Positions 1 to 13,020 of a stretch of 64,000 nucleotides of DNA are shown here, in pieces. The DNA is from Lineus longissimus (lineage: Eukaryota; Nemertea; Pilidiophora; Heteronemertea; Lineidae). Made by a program: the position numbers and the translations under genes. The DNA is taken from contig NC_088314.1 of assembly GCF_910592395.1 (NCBI RefSeq), positions 4,898,001 to 4,962,000 of the forward strand, given 5' to 3'. Position 1 is the first letter of the stretch. The number at the start of each line of letters is the position of its first letter. The notes under the pieces are model-generated. The model had not been told where the DNA came from, made no database searches, and saw only the letters and a program-made list of their open reading frames with translations.

Positions 1-2488
1 TGTTCTGGCTATGAGTGAATGTAAAACTATCAGTGTCCCTTTCTTACATTATATGTCTTTGTCCTCCATGGCCGGGTTAAGTACTGTAAAAACTCTTACC
101 TGGGCACCGCGTGTTGAAAGGACAGATTCTGAGGACAACTGTCTTATAATCCCTTCAGGCTTGAAAAGGCATAAGAGAGTTGAGATCAGGGACTTATTAC
201 GGATCCTTATATATATATACGGATAGAAATGTACACAAAATTCGTCCTCCGTTTACAGAGTTTTGCCGTATACGTACAGAGACCCTTGATACGACGGTAG
301 ATCGGTATGCCGATTATAAATGATATCACCAATAAGATGACTGTAATAAACCTAAACTAATACATGCATTGTCAGCTGAGAGTCGGTGGCAGCATTGCAA
401 TATCATGAATAAGTGGATTATTTGATTAATTCACCGAATGAGATTTAAAAGAAAGATGATGCAACTAAACAGAAACGGGGTCGGAGGATGGTTTTTTTTG
501 TCACGTGTTATGATAACGCCGAAAAGTGCGCACCGGTATAAGAATTTGACCAATTTGAATGGAATGCCAGATAAGCAGTCGATACTATACCAATTAAAAT
601 GTCACAACCAACTTGTTGGCGAAATCGACACTTGAGCCCTTTATTCCGTGTCATTACCTTGACACATCAAGAGCAAAACATTGATTATTGTCCACTTACC
701 CGTCTCCATGATATTCCATCCATCAAGTTATCGTCTGCGAACCTTTCGTCTGCTGCGCGTCCAGTAGCAACAGATTCTGCACCAGCAGACGTGCCACGTC
801 GTTTGGTGCGCGGACCCTCCCATTTCAATTGCATTTGCCTGATCTGATATTAGATAGCTTTTATAAACTAAATATGAAAAGCTAACACCAGCATTCGGCT
901 TTTTATGGACGAGTCTATGAAGGGGTGGTGGAGTTGGGGACAAATATGATGAGTCCGTTTTTTTCTGTGTAACTTTTTTTATAAGAGAAGTTGTGAGTTT
1001 TTTTCACAATAATCACTGTTGCTCATCACATATCCTTTCTTGGTTGGTTACTTTTTGCCGAAAATATTGCAAAATATCGAAAATTTTACACTATTGACCC
1101 CCCCGATCACGAATAAACTCGTCAATAAGCTGTTGTTGAAGATATTCCACATGTTGCGCGGATTTATTGTGAAGATTCACAATTGATACAGTCCATGTCA
1201 TTGTGGTCATTGTCAGGATGTTTTCAAAGGACGCTTTAATGGACGGACGCAACGTATTAATAGCCCGCACAAATGTTGGTTGGATCGCCGCTCGCCAATT
1301 GTAAAACCAGACACGGAATTAATAATGAAATATTGGATACTATACTATCAAATTGGGGTCTCATATCGCACCAATACGCAGTATGGGTCCCTCTTACCGC
1401 AGTGAGAATGCACTAATGACGTATGATACACATACTAGTATAATAATCTTTCGTGTACTAAGTTTGGGCGACCATTTGTATCAGTAATTATTAGGTTCAC
1501 TTCACACTTTTTAATTCAAATTGAAGTGGGCGAAGTATTTTTACAACAGATGAATGATATATGCATACAATGTACTTTTGGACTCCGTATACACGTATCT
1601 ATTTAAATTGTACTTCTTCAGTTATGATCATTTAGACCATGTATCTAACATTATATACTTACTTTCAGCATATAATGGACAATGAAAGACGCTTTTTCAG
1701 GGGGACATTCAAGACTACAATTAGATTCGAGAGTTAGTCGCTAATCCTTAAGTTTGACGACAAAACTGAAAGATGAATGTAAACACAAAAATTAAAAACG
1801 CAGCAGCCAGCGAAAAATGAATTTGTTATCTTATATATTAACTTGATATATGATATACGATACACCAGCAATGAGAGGGTAACGTAAGCTTAATTGAGAA
1901 AGATAGTACAACAAAGCGCAGGAGAACATTGACATCAGTTTAATTGTAAGGAGGGGGTGCCATTCTTGCTGCTGCTATAAGGTGTTACACGATTCCATAG
2001 CTCAGAACTCATTTTCCTCTCCTAATGAAGAATTGTGGTAACACCTTGAATCTGTGCCATCCAGGGTGTGATTATTATTGTCAAGACTCATGTCATGAGG
2101 CGGAATAGCGGCCGAGATTTATCACCTTCGAGTCTGGGCGGATCAGATCAATACTCTATTGTCATACCATGGTAACATTTGCTGGAAAGTGACGCAAATT
2201 ATCAATATCAGACAATGGATGATGGTTTCGAATATCCCCTGGCGGCAGCTTTGCAACATGACAATGGTAAGAAAGCCTGTGACGCTGGCGACAGATGCAG
2301 CGGGCTTCTCTTGTTTAGGCGCCAACAGCGGACGATAGGAGATGTACGTGGCGTTCGATCGATCAGTCAAACATCTTCCTCACGACTTCTTGAAGAACAA
2401 CGCCCACCGCCAATTCAGATAATTTCGAAATGGCCCGGTTACTACACATAACTACTTTATCTACATTATCCTCCAGCGCAGCAATCAT
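1..2488 (-). CDS. Unrecognised multi-exon gene, 5' part; continues past the left edge
   Basis: I do not recognise this protein. Five short coding segments follow one another on the minus strand: 2384-2488 (starts MIAALEDNVDK, right after an in-frame TGA, ends at a gtgagg donor), 1991-2021, 1099-1290, 700-843 (ends at gtaagt) and 100-159 (good pyrimidine tract, ends at gtaaga). Splice phases agree for exons 1-2, 2-3 and 4-5. They disagree by one base between exons 3 and 4, where exon 3 ends in a run of seven G (1098-1104), so a micro-exon or a homopolymer length error is possible. The predicted protein starts with an amphipathic helical stretch, has a Gln/Leu-rich helix (YLQQQLIDEFIRD) and then a basic Gly/Ser-rich part (PRTKRRGTSAG). 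There is no signal peptide and no known domain that I can name. It lies about 0.9 kb downstream of the CNBD2 stop on the same strand. The exon chain is inference; codon use and clean splice sites are what support it. Confidence 0.45.
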
Positions 2489-3349
2489 TGAAAACGGTCA
2501 AAACATTTTCTTGACATCTAATTCTGATTCATTTTTTATTTTGGAGCCCTGAGCAATTTTGTTGCCACCACGGGAAATCGGTTGACTAATGTATAGGCAA
2601 GGCCGGTAATGCCGGCATCAGGGACCAATGTGATTCTATGCTCAGATAACACAGGTTCAAATACAAGTAACACACTTGATGTGGCATTGAATTAAATAGA
2701 CAACATCTCTCGAACAGTTTACAAAAGTTTCCATGTACTAAATTTCAATGACGACGAGATAAACAGGAATACGCGCAATGCGCTTTTAAAACGTCTGTCA
2801 ACAGCTGCTGACAAATGCACGCTGTGTGACCTTACCCTGCATGCTTTATCATTCTGCAGTCAGGAAATTTGGTTACTGATCTGCAGCAGTCTTAAAGACT
2901 CTGTTTGAAGAATTAAACATCGAAGTTAGCAATACATATGTATACGACCTGAAAAGGATCACCTCAATACAAATTTATATCACTGCAACTTGTAGCATTC
3001 CGAATCAAGCTCACCACTGTAACTAGAATATACATGTAAGATTCACGTGTCACAAATCCATCCAATAGCATTTCTGACATTTGTTGCATCAATCAGCAGG
3101 AGACGTGTCGTTTTCAATTCATCTTTCCCAGTTGGACACCTCGCAGGAGGAATGCAACATCTGTACTTCTGTCACGCATTCTTCAATGATATTCAGAGAA
3201 AACGCATAATATGTCAATCCAAATAATCGGGGCTACTTTACATATCATAAATGTATATCTCCGCCTCTTCTTATCGGTAGTAACATAGCAAGAATTGAAC
3301 GTCTCGTGAAATCCACGAGACGATTTCTTTTTATCTTTTCACGAATTTC
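2489..3349. other. Intergenic interval / CNBD2 3' flank
   Basis: No coding signal seen. It contains a 9-bp perfect hairpin at 3300-3322, just downstream of the CNBD2 stop codon, and otherwise AT-rich sequence. Confidence 0.5.
3300..3322. other. Perfect 9-bp inverted repeat after CNBD2 stop
   Basis: The arms CGTCTCGTG (3300-3308) and CACGAGACG (3314-3322) flank a 5-nt loop. It lies 28 nt past the CNBD2 stop on the minus strand, so it would fold at the start of the 3' UTR. Function unknown. Confidence 0.5.
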
Positions 3350-6300
3350 TCATACTTTCTGCGGAATCTTCTGTAGCTTAGATAACCGTTTAGTTTCGAT
3401 GTCTATCAAGGTTTTTTGAACTGTATCCTGTCTGAATGCCCGCCAATCCACAGTGTGCTGAAGGCTGTCTTGTAGCGACGCATCGCTGGGGTAAGGGCAT
3501 AGCTGAAATTGGATTGTGATATTCTTAAATGGGTCGTCTTAAATGCAACACGTTTGCTATGGCGACGAAAGGCAAGGATGGACACGTGGTAGTCGAGGTA
3601 ACGCTAATTCACATGTTAGTGCTACAATACATCAAAAATAGATCATGCTTGATAAATTAGAGAGCTAACATTGGCATTAGCGTTGTTACATTTACAAAAC
3701 GTCGGACGAGGCATTCAAAATTTACTCATCACCCCGTTTGTAGCTGGTGCAGGAACAACATAACGCACGATTTTTTGTGCTCGTTGGAATTTCGTTTCAT
3801 CCATTGTGTCGCACGATTGTATCCTAAAAAAGGAAAGCAATGATGTCATACTCGCTGGCTTACCTCCTGTTGTAACCGCTGCTTCAAATCTGTAGAAGCG
3901 TTGTGAAGATAAAACTGTTTGTCAATGAGAATACACTCAGCACCGTTACTGACCACGCATAGACTTGGCTGGGCACCCAATAGAAGTTGACTGACGCCCT
4001 GAACAAAAAAAAGAACGCTTGTTATCTGTATGGCATCTGTAGATAGTGAATGGATGCAAAGGAAAAGTTCGGAATTAATTTTGTGACAGCAGCCCAGGTC
4101 CACCCCGAGGTCCACCAAAGGAAACGTCTACTAGCTTATACACAAGTATTTTTTGGCGGCGAAGTATGCATTAAAACGTTATCTGATGATTTACATTCAT
4201 CAGAGGTTACCTTTGATTGGTTATCTGTAGAATAACTCATCATACATTGTGGATCCACTGCCAGGATAAGATGCGATTCGAATGAAAAAAAGAATTGACA
4301 ACTGTTTAAAGGAAGACGACTTGCAGTTTTACCGAATGCGACAACAACAACAACTTACGAATACTTGTCCCTTTGTCAGAGTATGAAGATGAACATATTG
4401 TGGGTTGAGATCAGCTTCCGTCATGTCCTTAGTTTCCTGAAATTGAACGTCAGGAAAATAAGAATATCGAAATGTATTAAAATAACTTTTTCCAATGACA
4501 ACAATACTCGCATTTTCCTATGTGAAGAAAAAACAATCCGGAAACCAAAAAGTACAGGTGTGACTGCTTATGAGTTTAATTCGCAAATTTGCTCTTTGAA
4601 ATTCAAACGTCATATTGTGCAAGAGTTAGGGGTTATCCGTGCAATGTTGTCCGAGGGATTTGAGATGACTTTGTTTGGATGTTATCATAAAAGCAACCCA
4701 TATCAAAAATTGAAATGCTGAAATAAAATGTATGTATCATGGTTCGAAATGCAATGTTAAGAGGCAACGATGATTGGTGCCAACAACCTCGCAAGCAAAG
4801 TGTGACAAAACATGCGTGCACCCACTTTCTAGTAACAAGACGATATACTAACCACTGGGTATGGGGACGGGGTAGGTGACGGGGTGTATGGCGAAGTTGG
4901 AAGCTATGAAACCAAAATTAAAAGATCTTTAGATATAGAAAAGATGGACGGAAGGTAGGATATTGAGAAAACATATTGGAATGCTCAATCATAACTCTGT
5001 GACGGGTATGATTTTCAAAGCACCATCTAAGCCTCTGGCCCTGAAACACAGGTGAAAGTTAATAGTGTGTTATTTTTTTCTAATTAGACAGCAAACGAGA
5101 GTACATAGTTGAATTGACAATGGCAGTCGGGTATAACTTCATAACTGCAACAGCATATGGACCTGCTTACCTTCAGATTGAAGCTGGCATCAATGTCGTC
5201 GGTTATTGTTCGGATCGTCTGCTTGAACCCCATCATTTCCTTGGTGATTTCGTCGTCCGCATCTAAAATGATACCTCATATATACTATAACTGTACTTTA
5301 CACCCAACTAATATCATAGCATCCATGCCATCAACATACTCATCCCCTTGTATCAAGGTGTTTGATTAGAAAGTGACAATAGTCTGATTCCCAGGATAGG
5401 CAAGGAGTAAGCCAAATCTCCACGTTAATAAACGTACATGTATAAAGGTTATATTTTCAACAAAAATTTTTTCAATCTTCTTTTTTTCTTTTCAGGTCAA
5501 TGACTTGTAGGATGACTTTACCATCTTCTTCCGATGACTGTCCTCCTGGGGACGTATTCACTCGTCTTGTTGTTCTTTTCTTTCCCTTTGGAGAAGGCGA
5601 GGATCTCATCGAATGAGATACCCTGAATGACCCTGACGGAACCGACTTAATTCTTTTCTTGAACTTTAACCCCACACTGGAGCTTGTCACGTGCGCTTGC
5701 GTCTGACTTCGGAACATTCCATTCGACTCGGCAATAGTTGGAAGTATCGTCTGCTTGTGGCGGATGTATTTCTCCGATGTCTCGCCCTGGGGTGTCGTGA
5801 GCGAGAACGCGGGGGTTGTTGACGTCAACCCGATCAGACGGATTTGAGGGAGAGATTTTGATTCAAACTCAAAGATCTCAGTCGGCTGCCGCATCGGTAT
5901 TTTAATCTCAGACAGAATAAATTTTCGGTCCATTACGACCCGGTCCTTCTCCTCTCTTATCTCTTTAGCGGTTTTGATCTCGGGTTGCTCCTTTGACCCC
6001 GGGTTGGGGGAACCCGAGCGCGGAACCTCGAACGGGCTTACTTTCTTTAGTCTCTTTAGCACATTCAGACTACCCTGAAACAGTGGAAGTGAAACGTTAC
6101 CAATGACCATTTTAAGTCAAAAACATTGAAACTAGTTTTGTCAACTGATTCAAGCACACTCACGCCTGATGATGGTATACTCACTGATTTCACAATGTAT
6201 ATCCAATTGGAGTAATTACTGTCTTTCACCAGCACTTCGCCCTCCCTGGAAAAAGTTAGAATCGATCATTAGGCCATTGGAGGTATGCCTAAAAAAGCAA

Positions 6301-9300
6301 ACAAATTACAAGCAAGACGCGAACACATCATCGTACTATCATCTTGTCGTATCACCATCATGTTAAACCAAACGGCTTACGTAGCGTATAACTATCTCTA
6401 CAAACCATCTGTCTGCACTGCTGACTTACTTGAAGTAATTGAAAATACATTTCTTTGGGTTCTCGTTCATTATTTCGACAGGCCATCCTCTCAGGAATCC
6501 AATGCTGTTGATGAAGTCATTGTGATCAGGGTCGTTGATGTTCTTCACGCCACCATCCATGAATATGCGATGGAAGTCCTGAAAGGGGAGAAGTTAGGTA
6601 CACGCTTTTTGTGCTTTGGAATGGAAATTGGCGGCACAATCTATTGCACTGACAACCATGCAGCCTGATTCTTTTTGGTAATATATGTCATGATATGCGT
6701 ACGATGCTAACTACTTATACTCACTGTACCGTATCTATGGGGATGACGATTGGGAAAAGTTGGAGATGTACAAGGTCTGCCTATTTTTAGGCCTATAAAG
6801 TTAAGATTGTATCTTTGGATAAGTATTGGTAAACTATGGTCGTGGTATTTCTTCCGTTTGTCAGGTTCTAGGCATTATTTGCTGAAAGGCTCCACTTGTT
6901 GGAATCTACCAACACTGCCACGCCATCTACTCCAAAAACATAGTGATGCAATTTTTTCTGTGATTGACTTACGTCTATCGATATACAAAGTAACTCCAAT
7001 GTTTCCTTGGCTATCACACTTGACTGTCGGGTCGTTCGGTTGATAATAGCAAGCTCCTGTGAAAGACATTCTGGACTTCAAATATCTCGGATTTGATACA
7101 TCAATTATTATATATGAGAGTACAGAACCGCTGAGAACTGCTGGGGTTCTTCCCTTTGAATGGGCATGTTGGACTTCTTCGCATAGTTGCTGATTTTACC
7201 AAACACTAATCAAGCTCTTGTAATTTAAGTACCGATATCTCACCTTACCGGCAATGTTTTCTACAAGGCACGAGTTGCTTCGATAACTGTACCAGTACCT
7301 TGCTGACGAAGACACTGACGAATGGACAAGAGAGTTCCCTTTGTAAAACCTTTGATATTTCAAAAGATAACTTACACCGAATGTCATTCCTTTTGAGAGG
7401 TAAGCAACTGGGCGGGCATACTTGTTTTCTTTGTCCATTATCATCACAACAACTGCAAACATAAAATACATGTACAGTCAAAGGAATTTCGAATCGAACC
7501 AAAATTAGATGACGGGAAGGTTTGTTTGGAAACGGTTCTTTTCATCAAAACTACGATCGAGACAATCAAATCTGTGAAATTAGAATATAAAATCGCAATG
7601 GATACATGCACATGCATGTTTATGTACAGATAAATGGATTTTTATCCATTTAAGTTCAAAACTTCGTAAAATGAAAGGGCCCTATACCTGAACCAGAAAG
7701 TATAAAATAGAAGCCAGTTGCTGGATGGCCCTGCCTGACTACGATCCGTTTTGCGCCATACTTGTAATAGACACCATTCTCTGCAATGAGGCGCTGCATT
7801 CGAACGGGGTACTCTGATATGGACTTGATATTCCGTAGAGCTATCTGTACCTAAACAGGGAAGGAAATCGACGTGAGATAGCTTTACAAAGACTTATTTA
7901 TTCGAAAGTATGTCTCAAAGACTCGGTCCTGGAAACCAGACCTTATGTGGTTTGGGCCTCAACCATTCTTGAGGACGCTGGATCGGAAGTTGTTTTTTCC
8001 TTCAATGACAACACGGAGGTTCTGCCACTCTGCAGCAAGAAATTGATCCGAAATATTGATTCGAAAAAAATGCTTCAATCTAAATTGTAAATTCCATAAC
8101 AGGCTAGCTGTCGGGAACTTCTCTTTGAAGTGACCAAAAATACGATTTTTGTTTTGTGGGGAAATGCTTACGTTGTATAAATCCCTATCCGTCCTTTCCT
8201 CTGGAGGCTTTGATAATATTTTTTTAGTTTCATCAGGGATGCGAAGCTGAAATTTCAGAAATAAAACGAGAGTTAACACATGTTAATTGTACGTATTTGT
8301 GAGGTATGTTCACTTTGGGAAGATAAGTGGCCAGAGCGCCGGGCTCATAATTAGGCTCCGGCGGTCGTGTGTTCCACTCTCGGAGAGATCACTTCTGTTT
8401 TGTCTTTGAGTCCTCGAGCAAGACACTTAGCCATACTTAGTACTTGTCTCTCTCCACCCCAGTGTATAGTTAGTGCTGTTAAAGACATACCTGTTGGTTA
8501 GCTTTGAACTTGGTCGGATCAAAAAGGAGTCCGATTTCGTCGTCAGCCTCATCCTCGTAATCTCGGAAGGTCAGTTGTTGAATGAACGGGGTCAACTCAT
8601 CGTCCTCACGAAACCTGAAAGATTGGGTTCATAAAATTGAGAAAAATATACAGTGAGCTGGCAGTGAAAACCGATCAAGGTATAGACCAATAACTATCAG
8701 TGGATGACCTTCCTACACAATCTTTGAAGAGCACATGCCCCTGCCTTATACCTCCATAAATTCCTTACCGTAACTTCGGTCAGTCAAGTCGAATCATTGT
8801 CAGAAAAAAATAAAAGAAACAATCTTTCATTTTTGACCTTATACGGTGAAGTGTGGTCTTTGAAAATGATACATGACAGTCTTGTGAATTCCTGTTTTTA
8901 TCTTGAAAAAAGTAGCATCAGGAGACTCACCTGAGAGAGTAAGCGTGAATGAGGCGGGAACAACCCATTGTCAATCGGACAATGGATCTGAACCGCACTT
9001 TCGCCCGCTCCTGTAAATGAAGGCAAATATGCCAGTAGCTGATTAGAAATGCTTTACTTTTTACTCCTGTCTACGTTAACCGCTACGTTAAGTGATCGGA
9101 AGACTTCCTTCTTAAAAGCTAAGTCGAGTTAGGGGCAGACAATAATCCGAAGCAAATATCAACAAATCTTCTGTTTCATCAGTAAACAAGATTGTCTAGT
9201 TTAACTCTCAGTATCTATTACCTCATCACTGCATTTCCATCTCTAACTTCCTCGTCTAATTGTTTACTTGTGTGTTGTGTATTTCCTAAAAGACGCCCAA

Positions 9301-12300
9301 CAGGCAATCACAACAGGAACACGACACAAGACAAAGATACAAGGTATATAGGAGAACAACACGGATAATTAACTAGAACAGGTATGGAGTATAGACACAG
9401 TTGAGGGAAGATTTGAAGGAGAGAGACATATTGCCACTTTACTGTAACGCTAGGAATTTCCCACCCCGCGAAAAGTCTTCTTATAGAAAAAAGATGGTAT
9501 ATTGTCAGCGTTAGTAACCATATCAATTGGAGAGGAAAGAAGAGATTATTTAGGGGTTAGGAGGAATCTGAGGGATCAACACTTAACGTAAAATGTTATC
9601 TTCAAGGAAAGTTTGCTGAAGCTGTTAAGGTTCCAGTCAAGTTGATGTGTTAAGTTCTAAAATCATTTGGTATAGGAAAACCAGGGCAGGTTATGTTTCG
9701 ATTGCAACGAGACGTGTGATTGTTAGGGAGCAAGATGATATGGTCATCAAACACCAAAAGGACGGGGTATAGTTGTTAATAGCAAACCACATGACATACT
9801 TCTTTCGATAAGCCACGCTGTTCATTTCCCCCTTGCATGTGTTTTATGATAGCAAGAGCTTTACCAAATTGGCGAATCTTTCTATAAATCTGGAAAGGAG
9901 TGATAGAATTGCAGATGCTGAACTAGTTGTATATAACTGTTGGAATAGACATCACATTGCATTGCACGGTGGAACTTAACGATTGTGAAATGGTAAAGCG
10001 GAATGTGTGCCAAAGTACAGATTGCAGTTACAACACATTTCACAGGAAGATCACATATCCTAAACGCACACGTTATATACAACATATCTAAAAGCTCTCT
10101 GATAGACTATACAACACGACATTTCACTTTCGGTACATTGATTTGATTACCAAGCACCCGAATGGTTCTTCAACCAAGATATAGTGCGTAGCCCTTCTTG
10201 AGTATCGGTTTGGCTGCTGTACATAAAACAAAACGAAACGCAGTCAGGCAAGGAAGGAAATATTTAAAGGTCGTATCACAGCATCGTTCATGAGAGCGAT
10301 TGCTGTTGCCGCCAAATAAGGACGCTGATCCAGTAGACAAGGCAGTGACCCTTGTCCTGTCTTGTCATTTATTATTACGAAACATGAAGGCAACTGTCGG
10401 AACTTTTAGGGGACATTCATGATCTATACAGTCCTCATAATAGTGATCATAAACCGTTGCAACAATACAAAGTCGTTAAAGCTTCTGTTATTGACATTAG
10501 ATGTCACCAAGAACAAATAAAGATAAGTCTTTAATGTCATGTTATGTAAGCAAAATCTTATGGACTGGCAAATCATGCAACGAGATTCAAATTCAAATAC
10601 CGCTAGGTGATTGGTAAACACCGGGGTTAGATTGTAAACAGTGCCGGCCAAGTGTTGGCTTCTGTTGGTAAACAAGAACCCTAACTTTGATAGTATCTCA
10701 AGGAAAAAGTAGGGGTTTTCAGGTTTTGGGCATACATTGTATCTTTAAGCACACAAACGATTTTGCTTCTGAAACCATTTGATTGCACTGAAGAACTGTA
10801 AACAGTGTATAATGCACTGTGCCTTGTTTTGGCGACAGCTGTTATGGTTTAGCAACCATGCCGTACGGTTTAGTACCCATATGCATTTGTTCAAACTCTC
10901 AAACAACAGCTTTTTCTGATTAACCGATATTATAAGTAGGCCTACATCAAGTCTTTTATTAAAAACTAAAATTCTAACCATTTCTCTCAGCAGCGTGAAC
11001 CAAGACCTTGATATCATGATATATATTTAGATTTGTATTTGCCAAACGTAATCCGTAAGTAAACTTGGAAAAGTCAATATTTTTCGACTACCATTAAAAG
11101 TTCACTGAATTTCTTTGCCTGTGTACATACTTTATTTCCAAAAACAAATATTGTAGGTCGTGGCCATTAGAGTGTCTAATCCCCGAACACTAATGTAGAA
11201 AAATTGCATGCCAATCTTCATTGCACACAGCATTAGAATAGTAAAAACAAATGTCTGAGTAAACGGCTCAACGGTGACTTTCGGCGTGTTCGATTCTACC
11301 ATTATTTGACGATACCATTTGCTTCGGGCTTTAAAGTGAGCCTTGGCCATTTTGACCCTCAGGTTTTAGACTCCACAACCCCGACCCAGACTCAGTTACA
11401 TTAGGGGAGGCTATGGAGATAAAGAGTACCTCTTTTAGGCCAGAAGGGCTTCGTTTCGTGGGAGCATTTCGGTCAATTTTGCATCCTGAAACGAACGAAT
11501 CTATTGGCTCGTTAGCGAAAGTGATCTATGTCACCACCGATGAAAGAGTGAAAATTGGCCCAGCACTATCACTTGCGAAGAACCACTTCGCACAAAGCCA
11601 ACTACGGATGCAATCTATATCTACTGTTGTAATGAAATGTAGATTTGTTTTACCAGTTCACCTCGAAACAACATACTTTCTTTGATCGTCCTTCGTCGTG
11701 AACTCAATATTCCTTTTATCAATATCAGGCATCAAATCTACCATGAATAATTAATTAACCAAAGAAATCTTTGTTTACGTTGCAGAATTGGTGGTATCAC
11801 CAAGCACTATGATAGATTTTCTCAACGGCATCTGATAATTGCTCGAAAACAGTAGCTACATGGCTGTAGTTGTCGGAAACCTTTGTGGTAAACTTTATCC
11901 GTAAACGCTGAAGAGCTGTACTTGTCGAAGTAAATGTTTTTAACGAAAAAAATAGTTTGGTTTTAAAGGTCAGATCCGTGTACATGTGGTCAGCGCTCAG
12001 AAACAGCGCAGGAGAGGTCTTCATTTGCCAGCGCGATGAAACTCGGCATGTTCTTATTCTGCCCTCAGTGCAGTGCTGTGGAAATGTGTAATCAATACGT
12101 TTCTACATCAATGTTTGATACAGCGTTGTAATTCAAAATAAATAGTCAATTCAACATATACTATTCTAGCACTTCTCAATTTAAATGGCAACTCTTTGAA
12201 CGAAGCGCAACATATTCGCTCTTACCCGACTTCTCCTCCTTCCAATCATCAGACGACCGCTTTCGCTCGATTCTGACGTCACAGATGCTAAGGAACCACG

Positions 12301-12501
12301 TGATCGACTTGAGTGCATCTTCTGCCAATCACTGCCACGCCTCACATCCAAGAGTTTTTCTGTAGCATTTGATGTTTGTCGCCTGAGGTTGCTGGGGGTT
12401 GACCGGGTTATCGGATGCGCTGGATCCGTTCGCATCTTTTCTGCTGAGGTCATCGGTAATGATTTGGAAATGCTAGGACGGCTGAACGTCCTCGTCGCCA
12501 T
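3350..12501 (-). CDS. CNBD2: Cyclic nucleotide-binding domain-containing protein 2-like (CRIS-like), 673 aa, 13 coding exons
   Basis: Exons (minus): 12226-12501, 8931-9010, 8491-8614, 8172-8246, 7688-7850, 7376-7452, 6973-7056, 6430-6578, 6185-6245, 5522-6074, 5171-5262, 3864-3998, 3350-3502. They sum to 2022 nt and every junction is phase-consistent. The start MATRTFSRPS is preceded by a strong acceptor in the 5' UTR. Residues 1-92 are basic and Ser/Arg-rich. LSKPPEERTDRDLY leads into a cyclic-nucleotide fold (about residues 190-340) with the beta-roll core GHPATGFYFILSGS and a phosphate-binding-cassette-like stretch starting FGELAIINRTTR. A second beta-roll half (NWIYIVKSGSLNVLKRLK) is interrupted by a Ser/Thr/Lys-rich insert of roughly 150 residues in the exon 5522-6074. 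The C-terminus resumes with a hydrophobic strand and a basic helix. The mammalian family member is described as a cAMP-binding protein needed for sperm motility; the same role here is inference. Family assignment is good; exact ends of weak exons could shift. Confidence 0.85.
8326..8480 (+). mobile_element. tRNA-derived SINE fragment in a CNBD2 intron
   Basis: The head resembles a tRNA gene: a box A-like part (GGCCAGAGCGCCGGGCTC from about 8329), then a box B-like GGTCGTGTGTTCCACTCTC at 8363-8381. The body has the motif TCGAGCAAGACACTTAGCC (about 8413-8431) followed by a C/T-rich stretch with CCACCCC. A tRNA head joined to an AGCAAGACACTT-type body is typical of metazoan tRNA-SINEs. The cloverleaf does not look intact, so this is not a working tRNA gene. 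It fills most of the 244-bp intron 8247-8490. Confidence 0.6.
9011..12225 (-). other. Large first coding intron of CNBD2
   Basis: The flanking exons are phase-matched (phase 0). I see no convincing coding segment inside; the short open frames here lack splice context and look like chance. Confidence 0.6.
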
Positions 12502-12780
12502 CTCACCTGAGGAAGAAATAAACTTTGGACCCCGACTGACTCATAATAAAAACTGGCTTAAAACCAATGCTGAAAACTCCCGAAACTTTAAGTAAAATAT
12601 ACATTTACCTGTTAACGTACATGAATCAAAAAGCGTGTGTCTTAAGCGACTTCTTAAAATGATGATACGTAATATATATGGGAGTGGGGCTCTGATATTC
12701 TGCGGTTGGTGCATGCCGTCTGCCGATAAGAAAAAAAATATCGTAGACTACTTATTATATTGATAAAAAAGAACACTCAC

Positions 12781-13020
12781 CTATTGAAAGTTTGTGACAG
12801 TATCAGTAACTGGCAAAATATTCCAGGAGTATCCTCGCAATAGCATCAAAATATCCTCGGTCGTGGATAAGTACTGGCGAAGATGACCCGTCAGACTTCC
12901 CGCCGTGTGTTTCCAAAGCCCTTTACATTTTTGAAGGTATACGTGTGGGGAATCTCTGTTCAAGACACGACTACGACTGAACACCTTATAATTTCCAAGG
13001 GAAATCTTCAAATGCCCAGC
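12781..13020 (-). other. Probable 5' UTR exon of CNBD2
   Basis: A strong donor (gtgagtgttc) follows 12781 on the minus strand, and the CNBD2 start exon has a good acceptor (ttcttcctcag) ten bases before its ATG. The two pair naturally as a 5' UTR intron. The upstream limit is a guess. Confidence 0.35.

Noticed and set aside
4365-4721. 118-codon plus-strand open frame
   Set aside because: It lies in a CNBD2 intron on the opposite strand, with no domain, splice or codon signal.
8326-8381. Functional tRNA gene
   Set aside because: Box A- and box B-like parts are present but the cloverleaf does not look intact, and the SINE body follows directly.
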